The notes under the pieces were generated by a model that was not told where the DNA came from, made no database searches, and was given only the letters and a program-made list of their open reading frames with translations. The translations under genes and the position numbers were made by a program. A stretch of DNA of 63,493 nucleotides from Paludibacterium yongneupense DSM 18731 (GTDB lineage Bacteria > Pseudomonadota > Gammaproteobacteria > Burkholderiales > Chromobacteriaceae), in NCBI RefSeq assembly GCF_000422925.1, contig NZ_AUGZ01000030.1:1-63493 (forward strand). Direction: 5' to 3'. How positions within the stretch are numbered: the first letter of the stretch is position 1; every line of letters begins with the position of its first letter. Of the stretch, positions 43,623 through 52,518 are shown piece by piece.

Positions 43623-44714
43623 TTAAGCGAGGCACTTCGTCAACAAACTGTCGACGACGGCTTGCGATAAAGCGGGGTGATTGTTTTTGTCCGAGGTCAG
43701 CGTCAGCGCCGCGCAGCCGAGGGCAAAGCGTACGCTCTCGGTCAGTGTGTGCTGCTGCAAGCAGCCATAGGCGAGGCCGGCCATCAGTGCGTCGCCGGCG
43801 CCTTCGGCGCTGACGATATCGACGTGCGGCGGGTTCATCCAGCCTCGTGTGATGCCGTTGCTGTAGTACAAGCCATTGGCGCCGCCGCTGAGTATGATCT
43901 GGTTGACACCCGCACGATGGAACCAGTCGGCGACGGCGGGCGCCTGTTCGCGCGAATCGAAAGGCAGGCCGGACAACTGGCTGGCTTCGAGGCGGTTGGG
44001 CTTGAGGGTATGGATGTGGGAGAGCCAGGGGCGGATGCGCTCGGCCTTGAAGGCCGACACGGTGTCGACGAAGACCGGACGGTCGCCGCGATTGGCGAAA
44101 ATCCATGCCAGCGCGTCCTCACCGAGATTGGTATCCGCCACGATCAGCGCGGCGTGGCGCAACAGGTCTCGTTGCGGCGCGAGGCGTTCCGGGGTCAGCC
44201 GGTCGAGGATGCCCATGTCGTTGACGGCGATCGCCATGTCGCCGTCCGGGCCATGCACTGACAGATAGGTCGAGGTGGCCGCGTCGGGGAGGATCAGGGA
44301 TGGCGACAGGTCGACGCCTGCGGCGCGTGTGCTCTCGATGAGCATGCGGCCGTGCGCGTCGTCTCCGAATGCGCTGATCAGGCGGCAGTCGCAGCCGAGG
44401 CGGGCAAGATTCTCGGCGATGTTGCGCGCGACGCCGCCCGGGGTGCTGCGCACGGTGCCCGGATTGGAGTCAGAGAAGCGCAGGGCAGAGGTGGTCGAAC
44501 CGGCGATGTCCATATTGGCGCCGCCTATCACCACTGCATAGCTCTTTTGGGCGAGAACGTAGCCTTTGCCTATGATAAGCCCCTTTTGCATCAGATTCAT
44601 GATATGACCGGCCACCGCCGAGCGACTGATGCCCAGCTGGTCGGCCAGGGCTTGCTGCGGGATCAGCGGATCCTGCCGTATTCGTTCGAGGATTTCGCGC
44701 TCTCGTTCAGTCAT
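43623..44714 (-). CDS. psuK: Pseudouridine kinase PsuK with N-terminal HTH
   Basis: Protein of 363 residues joining a winged helix (REREILERIRQDPLIPQQAL, GISRSAVAGHIMNLMQKGLI; residues 1-60) to a PfkB-family kinase (VIGGANMDIAGSTTSAL, STPGGVARNIAENLARLG, and the catalytic VSAEGAGDALMAGLAYG). The fusion suggests a kinase that also regulates its own operon. Start ATG 44714 gives the usual MTERERE beginning and a 30-base leader; ATGs at 44723 and 44741 also exist, but the last lies at the predicted transcript start. Phosphorylates pseudouridine. Confidence 0.92.
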   Translation of the reverse strand: MTEREREILERIRQDPLIPQQALADQLGISRSAVAGHIMNLMQKGLIIGKGYVLAQKSYAVVIGGANMDIAGSTTSALRFSDSNPGTVRSTPGGVARNIAENLARLGCDCRLISAFGDDAHGRMLIESTRAAGVDLSPSLILPDAATSTYLSVHGPDGDMAIAVNDMGILDRLTPERLAPQRDLLRHAALIVADTNLGEDALAWIFANRGDRPVFVDTVSAFKAERIRPWLSHIHTLKPNRLEASQLSGLPFDSREQAPAVADWFHRAGVNQIILSGGANGLYYSNGITRGWMNPPHVDIVSAEGAGDALMAGLAYGCLQQHTLTESVRFALGCAALTLTSDKNNHPALSQAVVDSLLTKCLA

Positions 44715-44750
44715 TGCAAACATTAGTCCGGTTGTAGACATTTGTTTGCA
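44715..44750 (-). promoter_or_regulatory. Inverted repeat at the psuK start, likely autoregulatory operator
   Basis: TGCAAACA (44715-44722) and TGTTTGCA (44743-44750) form a perfect 8-bp inverted repeat 20 bases apart, spanning the transcript start and leader of psuK. Its position and the HTH in PsuK suggest self-repression. Confidence 0.55.
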
Positions 44751-44778
44751 TCGTAGCTGGGGTGCGGTATGCTGTCAA
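44750..44778 (-). promoter_or_regulatory. Sigma-70 promoter of psuK-psuG-HD operon
   Basis: On the - strand TTGACA (44773-44778), a 17-base spacer and TACGAT (44750-44755). Transcript start near 44743. Confidence 0.78.
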
Positions 44779-44873
44779 GCGCGCGAGCGCGGCCATGCCT
44801 TTGCGTATGTCAACGCGACGGGGTGATCTCGGTGTAGGCTTAGACAAAGTGACGGGCAATAAGGAGGAGATGG

Positions 44874-45920
44874 ATGTTGCATACCAAGCTGCGGGCCGTG
44901 TCGGAGGGACAGGCGCGACTGGAATCATTGCGCCGCATGCTGATGCTGGGGGGGCCAAAGGAAGAGGATTTTCTGCGGGCGACACGTCTCGCCAGCCACC
45001 TGTTCAATGCTCCCATCGCCTATGTTTCCATCATCGATGGCCAGAGCCAGGTGATGATGTCGCCCATGGGGATGCGTCCGCAGACGCTGCCGCGCGAGCA
45101 GTCGATGTGTCAGCAGGTGGTCGAGCTGGGCAGCTTGATCCTGTGCCAGGACGCACGGGCAGATGCACGCTTCAGTGGTGCCTACAATGTGGTCAACCCG
45201 CCGTATGTGCGTTCGTACATGGGCCAGCCGGTGCGCAACGCGGAGGGGCATCTGATCGGTGTACTGTGCGTGGCCGACCCCGCTGCGAACCGTTTCAGCG
45301 AAGAGGACGGCAAATTGCTGGTCGACCTGGCTTTTCTGCTGGAAGCCACCATCGCCTTGCGCTATCTGAGCTTTTCGCACGAACAGGCCTTGAATCTGGC
45401 GAGCCGTGCCGGCGAGGCCGCGCTGACCGACGCGCTGACCGGCGTGCTCAACCGGCGCGGTATCCTCGACATGGCCAACCACGCGTATGCCCGCTGCCGT
45501 CACGAAAACCGCAGTTTTTCCCTCGCCTTGCTCGATCTGGACCATTTCAAGCAGATCAATGACAGCCACGGGCACCTGGCCGGCGATGCGGTACTGAAGG
45601 AAGCCGCCAGGCGCTTGCAAGGTGCTCTGCGCACCGGCGACATCGTCGGGCGCTGGGGCGGCGAAGAGTTTCTGGTCGTGTTTCCCGGACTGGCGCCCGA
45701 GATGCTGCAGGACGTCGGAGCCAAACTGGTGCATGCCGTCACGGGGGAGGTCGCCTGGCAGGGGGAGACGCTGCCGCTATCGGCCAGCGCAGGCCTGGTC
45801 GGCGTCAGCCATCTGCACGATGTCTTCAATGAAGAAACCCTGCTCGATGCGGCCGACCAGGCGCTGTACCTGGCCAAGGAGCGCGGCCGAGGCCGCGCGG
45901 TGGTCTATCCGGGCGTGTGA
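44874..45920 (+). CDS. GAF-GGDEF diguanylate cyclase
   Basis: Protein of 348 residues. An N-terminal GAF domain (about residues 20-160; FNAPIAYVSIIDGQSQVMMS, YMGQPVRNAEGHLIGVLCVAD) is followed by a GGDEF domain with LTDALTGVLNRRG, DLDHFKQINDSHGH and the active GGEEF. The inhibitory I-site RTGD lies five residues before GGEEF, so product feedback is expected. It makes cyclic di-GMP from GTP in response to an unknown ligand. ATG 44874 has AAGGAGGA. Divergent from psuK. Confidence 0.92.
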   Translation: MLHTKLRAVSEGQARLESLRRMLMLGGPKEEDFLRATRLASHLFNAPIAYVSIIDGQSQVMMSPMGMRPQTLPREQSMCQQVVELGSLILCQDARADARFSGAYNVVNPPYVRSYMGQPVRNAEGHLIGVLCVADPAANRFSEEDGKLLVDLAFLLEATIALRYLSFSHEQALNLASRAGEAALTDALTGVLNRRGILDMANHAYARCRHENRSFSLALLDLDHFKQINDSHGHLAGDAVLKEAARRLQGALRTGDIVGRWGGEEFLVVFPGLAPEMLQDVGAKLVHAVTGEVAWQGETLPLSASAGLVGVSHLHDVFNEETLLDAADQALYLAKERGRGRAVVYPGV

Positions 45921-48900
45921 TCACCACACGATTCTGACCGCCTTCTCCCCCAGCCATTCCTTGAGCGAGCCGAGCAGGCCATCGTCGAGACGGACCCCCC
46001 ATTCCGGCGGCAGCATCAGTTCGGCTTGCGCTTTGTCGTTACGGTAAAGGATGCGTACCGGGCAGCCGGCATCCTCGCTGCGGTAGGGGGTCACCAGTCC
46101 GGCAAATCGGTCGACATCGGCATTGCCGTTCATCTGCACCAGCAGGCTGCGCGCATAGCGGCTGCGCGCTTCGCCCAGTTCGTAGATTTTGTCGGCGATG
46201 ATGCGCAAGCCGCCGGAAAAGTCGTCGTTGCTGACTTTGCCCTCTATCACCAGCACCTGGTCTTCCCGCAATCGGTGACGGTTGGCCTCGCAGGCCTCGG
46301 CGAAGACGCTGACTTCGAGCTTGGTGCTACCGTCGTCGAGCTGGATGAAAGCCATTTTCCCGCGGTTGCCGACCTTGGTCCGGATGCCGGTAACGAAACC
46401 GGCCAGCAACTGGGGCTCCTTGCGCGGTCCGATGCGGTTGAGCGGCGTCTTGATGAAGCCGCGGACTTCGCGTTCGTAAGCCGTGAACGGGTGGCCGGAC
46501 AAATAGTAGCCGATAGCCAGTTTTTCTTCGGCCAACTGGGTTGCGGCATCCCAGGGACGCACTTCCTGCATCGATACCGTCGGCGCATCCGCCGCGTCGA
46601 ACATGTCGAACAGGCCGCCCTGATTGGCATTGGCGGCTTCCTGATCGGCGGCCTCCAGCGCCAGCGAGACATTGGCCAGCAGACGGGAGCGGTGCGGATC
46701 GATGGCATCGAAGGCGCCACCGCGGACCAGCGACTCGATCACGCGCTTGTTGACGATCTTTTTGTCGGTGCGGCGGGCGAAATCGAACAGGCCGGTGAAC
46801 GGGCCCGTAGCCTGGCGCACGGCGACGATATGCTCAACTGCCGCTTCTCCTGTACCCTTGATCGCGCCGAGGGCGTAGCGGATGTGGCGGCGGTCGACCG
46901 GCACGAAACGGTAGAACGACTCGTTGACGTCGGGGGGCAGGAAGACGAGCTTGTTGACCAGCGAGTCGTCGTAGAAGACTTTCAGCTGGTCGGTATTGTC
47001 CAGTTCCGACGACATGGTCGCCGCCATGAACGCTGCCGTGTGGTGCGCCTTGAGCCAGGCGGTCTGGTAGGCGACAACCGCATAGGCGGCGGTGTGCGAT
47101 TTATTGAAGCCGTACTCGGCGAATTTTGCCATCAGGTCGAACAGATGCTCGGCCAGTTCCTGTTTGTAGCCTTTTTTCAGCGCGCCTTCGACAAACAGCC
47201 CGCGGTGCTTGTCCATCTCCTCGGCTTTTTTCTTGCCCATCGCCCGGCGCAGCATGTCGGCGCCGCCGAGCGTGTAGCCGCCGATGATCTGCGAGATCTG
47301 CATCACCTGTTCCTGATACACGATCACGCCATAGGTCGGGTCGAGGCAGCCGGTCAGGTCGGGGTGGAAATAATCGACTTCCTGCTTGCCGGCCTTGCGC
47401 AGAATGAAGTCGTCCACCATGCCCGAGCCAAGTGGTCCGGGACGATACAGGGCCAGCACGGCGATGATGTCTTCGAAACGGTCCGGGCGAAGCTTTTCCA
47501 GCAGCCGCTTCATGCCGTCGCTTTCGAGCTGGAACACCGCCGTGGTGTTGGCTTCCTGCAAGATGCGGTAGGCGGCCGGATCCGTGAACTCGAGCAGATT
47601 GAGGTCGGTGTCGAAGGCCGGGTCGAGGGCCTTGATGTAACGCACGGCCAGATCGATGATGGTCAGGTTGCGCAAGCCGAGAAAGTCGAACTTCACCAGC
47701 CCGATTTTTTCGACGTCGTCCTTGTCGTACATCGACACCGACACGGCATCGTCGCCGCTGGCCTGGTAGAGTGCGCAGAAGTCGGTCAGCTTGCCCGGAG
47801 CGATCAGTACCCCCCCTGCGTGCATGCCGATATTGCGGGTCAGCCCCTCCAGCTTCTTGGCCAGCTCCCACAACTGACGAACTTCTTCTTCGTTCTCCAG
47901 CCTTTCCTTGAGGACGGGTTCCATCGCAATGGCGTCGTCCAGGCTGTACTGCTTGCCCGGAGCAGCCGGAATCAGTTTGGAGAGCTGGTCGCAGAAAGTG
48001 TAAGGCAGATCCAGTACGCGACCCACGTCGCGTACCACGGCTTTGGCCGCCATGGTTCCGAAGGTGGCGATCTGGCTGACCGCATCGGCACCGTAGGCCT
48101 GCCGCACGTACTCGATCACCCGATAGCGGTTGTCCTGGCAGAAGTCGACGTCGAAGTCAGGCATCGACACCCGTTCGGGGTTGAGAAAGCGCTCGAACAG
48201 CAGGGCGTAGGCGAGCGGATCGATGTCGGTGATGCCGAGCGAGAAGGCGACCAGCGAACCCGCGCCCGATCCCCGTCCCGGCCCGACCGGGCATCCGTTT
48301 TTCTTGGCCCAGTTGATGAAGTCGGCCACGATCATGAAATAGCCGGGGAAGCCCATCTGCACGATGGTGTCGGTTTCGAACTTGAGCCTTTCCTCGTAAC
48401 GCGGACGGTTGGCTTCCAGTATGGCCGGATCGGGGTAGAGCGCTTTCAGGCGGACTTCCAGCCCTTCGCGCGCCTGCTGGATCATATAGTCGTCCAGCGT
48501 CATTCCTGGCGGAGTCGGGAAATCGGGCAGGTAGTTCTTGCCGAGCTGCACATTGATATTGCAGCGCTTGGCGATCTCGACGCTATTGGCGAGCGCCTCG
48601 GGCAGGTCGGCGAAGCGCTCTTGCATTGCTTCCTGCGTGAGGAAGGACTGGCATTCGGAGAAATGTCGCGGTCGGCGCTTGTCCGACAGGGTATAGCCTT
48701 CCGCGATGCAGACCCGGGCCTCGTGCGCCTTGAAGTCGTCCGTGTCCATGAACTGGATCGGATGCGTGGCGACGACGGGGAGACCGGTCTCGCCAGCCAG
48801 CCACAGTGTCTGCTGCAGTACGTTTTCGATCTGGGGGTTGTCGACGCGCTGCAACTCCAGATAGAAGGAATCGGGGAACAAGCCGCTCCAGTAGGCGGCA

Positions 48901-49364
48901 CGGCGCAGCGCTTCGTCGCGCTGGCCGTTGGCCAAGGCGGCGCTCACGTCGCCGAGATGGGCTCCGGACAGGCAGATCAGATCGCTGTTGTCGCCGTCCT
49001 CCAGCCAGGCGCGTTTGATCTCGGCGCGGCCGCGGTACTGGTTGCGGGTGAAGGCATCGGCCAGCAGTACGCACAGCCTGCCGTATCCTGCACGATTTTT
49101 CACCGTCAACATCAGGCGGAAGGGCTTGTCGCGGTCTTCCTCGTTTTCCAGCCAGACGTCACACGAGATGATGGGCTTGATGCCCTGCTCGCGGCAGGCC
49201 TTGTAGAATTTGACCATGCCGAAGATATTCATCAGATCGGACATGCCCAAGGCCGGCATCGAATACTGCCGTGCGCGCTTGACGGCATCGTCGAGCCGGA
49301 CGATGCCGTCGGTGATGGAGAACTCGGAGTGGAGTCGGAGATGGATAAAGCTGGGTGCGTTCAT
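45921..49364 (-). CDS. dnaE: DNA polymerase III alpha subunit DnaE
   Basis: Replicative polymerase of 1147 residues. PHP domain at the N-terminus (LRLHSEFSITDGIVR), palm with catalytic Asp in MPDFDVDFCQDNRYRVI (about residues 400-402) and KFDFLGLRNLTI (near 554), finger and beta-binding parts, then an OB-fold (IRTKVGNRGKMAFIQLDDG). Order and length match DnaE1. It ends one base after the convergent cyclase stop, so the two genes meet tail to tail. Confidence 0.97.
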   Translation of the reverse strand: MNAPSFIHLRLHSEFSITDGIVRLDDAVKRARQYSMPALGMSDLMNIFGMVKFYKACREQGIKPIISCDVWLENEEDRDKPFRLMLTVKNRAGYGRLCVLLADAFTRNQYRGRAEIKRAWLEDGDNSDLICLSGAHLGDVSAALANGQRDEALRRAAYWSGLFPDSFYLELQRVDNPQIENVLQQTLWLAGETGLPVVATHPIQFMDTDDFKAHEARVCIAEGYTLSDKRRPRHFSECQSFLTQEAMQERFADLPEALANSVEIAKRCNINVQLGKNYLPDFPTPPGMTLDDYMIQQAREGLEVRLKALYPDPAILEANRPRYEERLKFETDTIVQMGFPGYFMIVADFINWAKKNGCPVGPGRGSGAGSLVAFSLGITDIDPLAYALLFERFLNPERVSMPDFDVDFCQDNRYRVIEYVRQAYGADAVSQIATFGTMAAKAVVRDVGRVLDLPYTFCDQLSKLIPAAPGKQYSLDDAIAMEPVLKERLENEEEVRQLWELAKKLEGLTRNIGMHAGGVLIAPGKLTDFCALYQASGDDAVSVSMYDKDDVEKIGLVKFDFLGLRNLTIIDLAVRYIKALDPAFDTDLNLLEFTDPAAYRILQEANTTAVFQLESDGMKRLLEKLRPDRFEDIIAVLALYRPGPLGSGMVDDFILRKAGKQEVDYFHPDLTGCLDPTYGVIVYQEQVMQISQIIGGYTLGGADMLRRAMGKKKAEEMDKHRGLFVEGALKKGYKQELAEHLFDLMAKFAEYGFNKSHTAAYAVVAYQTAWLKAHHTAAFMAATMSSELDNTDQLKVFYDDSLVNKLVFLPPDVNESFYRFVPVDRRHIRYALGAIKGTGEAAVEHIVAVRQATGPFTGLFDFARRTDKKIVNKRVIESLVRGGAFDAIDPHRSRLLANVSLALEAADQEAANANQGGLFDMFDAADAPTVSMQEVRPWDAATQLAEEKLAIGYYLSGHPFTAYEREVRGFIKTPLNRIGPRKEPQLLAGFVTGIRTKVGNRGKMAFIQLDDGSTKLEVSVFAEACEANRHRLREDQVLVIEGKVSNDDFSGGLRIIADKIYELGEARSRYARSLLVQMNGNADVDRFAGLVTPYRSEDAGCPVRILYRNDKAQAELMLPPEWGVRLDDGLLGSLKEWLGEKAVRIVW

Positions 49365-49409
49365 CCGTGCATTTTAGCGGCTCGCGCGTCTGCGCACCAC
49401 CGCCGTCGA

Positions 49410-50318
49410 TTACGCGAGGCTGAGCGCCACTTGCGTGCTCAAATCGTCGAGCAGGGCATAGCGGCGGCGGTACTCCGCGCGCTTCTTGCTCGCGATCTCT
49501 TCCATGCCCTTGCGTTGCAGCGGCTGCGGAAGGCGGAAAGCGACATAGCCGTCGGCATGCCCTCCCAGCGCTTCCCAAAACGCATCGTAATCGGCTTCGA
49601 AGCTTTTGCGGTAGCGCCAGGAATTATAGATATGGACGCTTTTGCAGCCGGCGCGGACCGAGGTGATACCCAAGGCGGTGGCCAGAGCAATCAGGGCTTC
49701 CATCGCCACTCGCTTCGGAAAAAGGCCATGCAGGGCCTTGGTTGCCTCGCGGATGCATTCGTGGCCGTGACGGTGGGATGGGCCCTGCAATCCGCCGATC
49801 CAGAGTTCCGCGCCGTCGCCGCTATTGCGCAGCAGCGTCAGTGTGATCTGCACCAACGCGATACCCGCCTCGTCGGACAGGGTGAGCGCGAGTTCCCCCT
49901 CTTTGTCGAAATGGTGATGGTGGGTCAGCGCGATGAGGTAGTGTTGTCCGTCCTTGCCGGGAATACGGGCCAGTTCAAGCTCTCCGTCGCCCCGCAAGAT
50001 AGCGCCCTGGGTGCAGGGAAAACGTTCGAGCTCAAGCGCATAGTGCTGCTGTAAAACGCCGAATTTGCCGCTCAGGGAGAGATCCCGGCGCAGATAGGTG
50101 CGGTGCAGCTTGCATGCCAGACGCGGGTGCACCCGCAGGAGTGCGAGCAGGCGCGGGTCGGCACAGAGGACAGCCAGCCATTTCAGCGTCGAGCGCAGCG
50201 TCAGCAGACTGCGCAGGGCGAATTTGAAGCGGTGCTTGAATTCATCGAGTCCGTCGCGGCGGGAAAATCGTCCGATGGCGATTTGAAACAACAAGTCGGA
50301 GGGCGTCAACGGTTTCAT
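49410..50318 (-). CDS. DUF535/VirK-YbjX family protein
   Basis: Protein of 302 residues, the usual length of VirK/YbjX. Segments such as HRFKFALRSLLTLRSTLKWL, KFGVLQQHYALELERF, ELWIGGLQGPSHRHGHECIREATKALHGLFPKR and a Ser/Arg-rich SVHIYNSWRYRKSFEADYDAFWEALGG match DUF535. Homologues in enteric bacteria are PhoP-regulated and linked to polymyxin or stress resistance, but their biochemical role is unknown. ATG 50318 is preferred to the TTG at 50327. An extended -10 promoter lies upstream. Confidence 0.82.
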   Translation of the reverse strand: MKPLTPSDLLFQIAIGRFSRRDGLDEFKHRFKFALRSLLTLRSTLKWLAVLCADPRLLALLRVHPRLACKLHRTYLRRDLSLSGKFGVLQQHYALELERFPCTQGAILRGDGELELARIPGKDGQHYLIALTHHHHFDKEGELALTLSDEAGIALVQITLTLLRNSGDGAELWIGGLQGPSHRHGHECIREATKALHGLFPKRVAMEALIALATALGITSVRAGCKSVHIYNSWRYRKSFEADYDAFWEALGGHADGYVAFRLPQPLQRKGMEEIASKKRAEYRRRYALLDDLSTQVALSLA

Positions 50319-50388
50319 TTTGGCCAATCTGCAGACTGTGTAAAACGGCGCCTGGCTATGTTAGTGGCGGAATTCCTTCTTGTCAGAC

Positions 50389-50394
50389 ATTATA
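50389..50394 (-). promoter_or_regulatory. -10 box (extended) of the DUF535 gene
   Basis: On the - strand TGGTATAAT forms an extended -10 (TATAAT at 50389-50394). No good -35 is visible. Start near 50382 gives a leader of about 60 bases. Confidence 0.55.
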
Positions 50395-50515
50395 CCAAAC
50401 TCTAGTACAGTTTTCCCGACTGCTTGCGCAGGCGTGCGCCCGGCTCGGCTTTTCTCCCGCGACAGACTAGGTTATCGTATGCGCTCGGAAAACCATCCGC
50501 CCTTATATAACAGCA

Positions 50516-52198
50516 ATGATGCACTCCCACCGTCCTATCGACGTCGCCGAATCTCCCGCCAGTTTGGCCGCCCTGCTTTTGCTTCTGGTCTGGCTGTTGC
50601 CGGGCCTGTTCGGCCTTGAGCCGTGGAAGCCCGACGGTGCCTACAGCTTTGGCCTCATCAACCATGTCGCGCACAGCGGGGATTGGGTCGTGCCCTATCT
50701 TGCCGGCGAGCCTTTCATGGAGAAGCCGCCGCTGTACTACATCACCGCGGCCTTGTTCGAAAATGCATTCGGCAGCTGGATGTCGCTGCCCGATGCCGCA
50801 CGGCTGGCTACCGCGCTTTATCTCGGCCTCGCATTCTGGGCGACGTATCTGTCGGGCCGCCTGCTGTATGGGGGAAGGGGCGCCTGGTGGGCGCCGCTGG
50901 TCCTGATCGGCACGCTCGGTTTTCCGGTGCGCGCGCATCAGATGATCACCGATACCGCCCTGTTTGCCGGCATCGCCTGGGGACTGTACGGTCTGCTTCT
51001 TGCGCCGCAGAAGCCTGTCGCTGGCGGCGTGGCCCTCGGCCTGGGGGCCGCGGCCGCCATGCTCAGCAAGGGCCTGCTCGGCCCGGGGATGCTCGGTTTA
51101 TGCGCCCTGTCATTGCCCCTGTGCAGTGCCGGCTATCGTAGCCGACGCTACCTGACGAGCCTCGCCGTCGCCTGCATCGTAGGGCTGCCGCTGCCGCTGC
51201 TGTGGATGATCGCGCTCTATCGCCGCGATCATGCGTTGTTTGATCTGTGGTTCTTCGCCAATAACTTCGGCCGTTTCTTCGGCACCAACCACCTGGGGCC
51301 GGCCGCGGACAAGCTGTTTTATCTGCGAACCTTGCCCTGGTATGCGTTCCCGACCCTGCCTCTGGCTTGTTATGGAGTCTGGCGCGCGCGACGTTCGGGC
51401 GATGCCTGGCGTCTGGCCGCACCGCTGGCCTTGTTTGCCGTGGCGCTCGTCGTGCTGACCGTGTCCGCCAACGCACGCGAGCTGTATGCGATGCCGTTGC
51501 TGGCGCCACTGTGCCTGCTGGCAGTGTCCGGGATCGCTCCCGGCGGCTATCTGTCCCTGGGCGGGCGACGCCTCTGGGCGCTGGCCGCAGCGGCGATCGC
51601 CGCCGGCCTGTTGCTGGTCGCCGTCCATATCGCGACCGGCCATCCCGTCGCCTTGGCGCACCCGCTCGCGCGCTGGACTGCCGGCTGGCAGCCGCACTGG
51701 GCTATCGCTTATTGGATTGGGGGAGGGCTGGCCCTGGCGCTGCTGCTCGTATTGTGGCGGGCGGCCCCGGCGGAGAGAATGGGCGGGCAGGTGTGGCGCT
51801 GGTGCTGGATGATTACCCTGATCTGGGCGCTTGCTTTTACCTTGTGGCTGCCGGCGGTTGATATCGGCATGGGCTATCAGGTCCCGTTCGGGCAGCTGCG
51901 TCCACTGCTGCAACAGGCGGCAAGCGAGAGTTGCGTCGCCAGCGACCAACTTGACGAGCCGCAGCGCGCGCTAATCGAATACTACGATGGTCTGGTAACG
52001 CGACGTATCGAAGTCAATCCGGCTGCGGCGGCCTCATGCCGATACTTGCTGGTGTACAGCCGGGAAGGCTGGTTGCCGGATGCGGTCAAGAAAGCCGGCC
52101 TCTCGCCGCTGCTGAGAGTGGCGCGGCCGGGCGATCGCAAGGAAAGTGTCGTGCTGTTCGCCGTTCCCGGTACGGTCGGGGCGCTTTACCGCCGCTGA
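50516..52198 (+). CDS. ArnT-like membrane glycosyltransferase (PMT superfamily)
   Basis: Integral membrane enzyme of 560 residues with about twelve hydrophobic segments and a C-terminal periplasmic domain. The first loop EPWKPDGAYSFGLINHVAHS carries the conserved Asp for metal/donor lipid, and EPFMEKPPLYY is typical of the ArnT/Pmt39 group that moves sugars from polyprenyl phosphate to lipid A or other acceptors. ATG 50516 or 50519 may be used. Divergent from the DUF535 gene, whose relatives share a link to envelope modification. Confidence 0.82.
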   Translation: MMHSHRPIDVAESPASLAALLLLLVWLLPGLFGLEPWKPDGAYSFGLINHVAHSGDWVVPYLAGEPFMEKPPLYYITAALFENAFGSWMSLPDAARLATALYLGLAFWATYLSGRLLYGGRGAWWAPLVLIGTLGFPVRAHQMITDTALFAGIAWGLYGLLLAPQKPVAGGVALGLGAAAAMLSKGLLGPGMLGLCALSLPLCSAGYRSRRYLTSLAVACIVGLPLPLLWMIALYRRDHALFDLWFFANNFGRFFGTNHLGPAADKLFYLRTLPWYAFPTLPLACYGVWRARRSGDAWRLAAPLALFAVALVVLTVSANARELYAMPLLAPLCLLAVSGIAPGGYLSLGGRRLWALAAAAIAAGLLLVAVHIATGHPVALAHPLARWTAGWQPHWAIAYWIGGGLALALLLVLWRAAPAERMGGQVWRWCWMITLIWALAFTLWLPAVDIGMGYQVPFGQLRPLLQQAASESCVASDQLDEPQRALIEYYDGLVTRRIEVNPAAAASCRYLLVYSREGWLPDAVKKAGLSPLLRVARPGDRKESVVLFAVPGTVGALYRR

Positions 52199-52220
52199 CG
52201 CGGCAGGAGGCGCCGCTCTC

Positions 52221-52466
52221 TCATTCGTTCTTGGGTTTGAGAGCGGCAAGCCCCGCTTTTTGCATTTCCAGAGTCTTGATCTGCATCGATAACATGCCGA
52301 GATTCAGGGTTAGCCACCCTTCTATCACTTTCAATTCGCCGATCTTGCGGTCGATCTCCGCCTCGTTCAATGGAGGCAGGAAGGCTTGCGACCCGGGGGG
52401 CGCCACGTTCTGCAGCATTTGGCGGAACAGGGCGAAAGGGTCCGAAGGGTTGAATTCTGCGTTCAC
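52221..52466 (-). CDS. PhaM-family polyhydroxyalkanoate granule protein, short form
   Basis: Small protein of 81 residues: DPFALFRQMLQNV near the N-terminus, then LPPLNEAEIDRKIGELKVIEGWLTLNLGMLSMQIKTLEMQKAGLAAL. The central helix matches the PhaM family, which binds PHA synthase and granules; the longer basic DNA-binding tail of Ralstonia PhaM is lacking. A role in PHA granule attachment is likely but the DNA link may be lost. Stands alone between the ArnT-like gene and maeB. Confidence 0.75.
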   Translation of the reverse strand: MNAEFNPSDPFALFRQMLQNVAPPGSQAFLPPLNEAEIDRKIGELKVIEGWLTLNLGMLSMQIKTLEMQKAGLAALKPKNE

Positions 52467-52518
52467 GATACACTCCTGCGTGTTGGCGAAGGCGGCGCCC
52501 GGCGGGCGCCGCCCGGGT

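Noticed and set aside
46026-50054. Very long open frame opposite dnaE
   Set aside because: Low-complexity shadow frame caused by high GC in dnaE; no family match, and dnaE is unmistakable.
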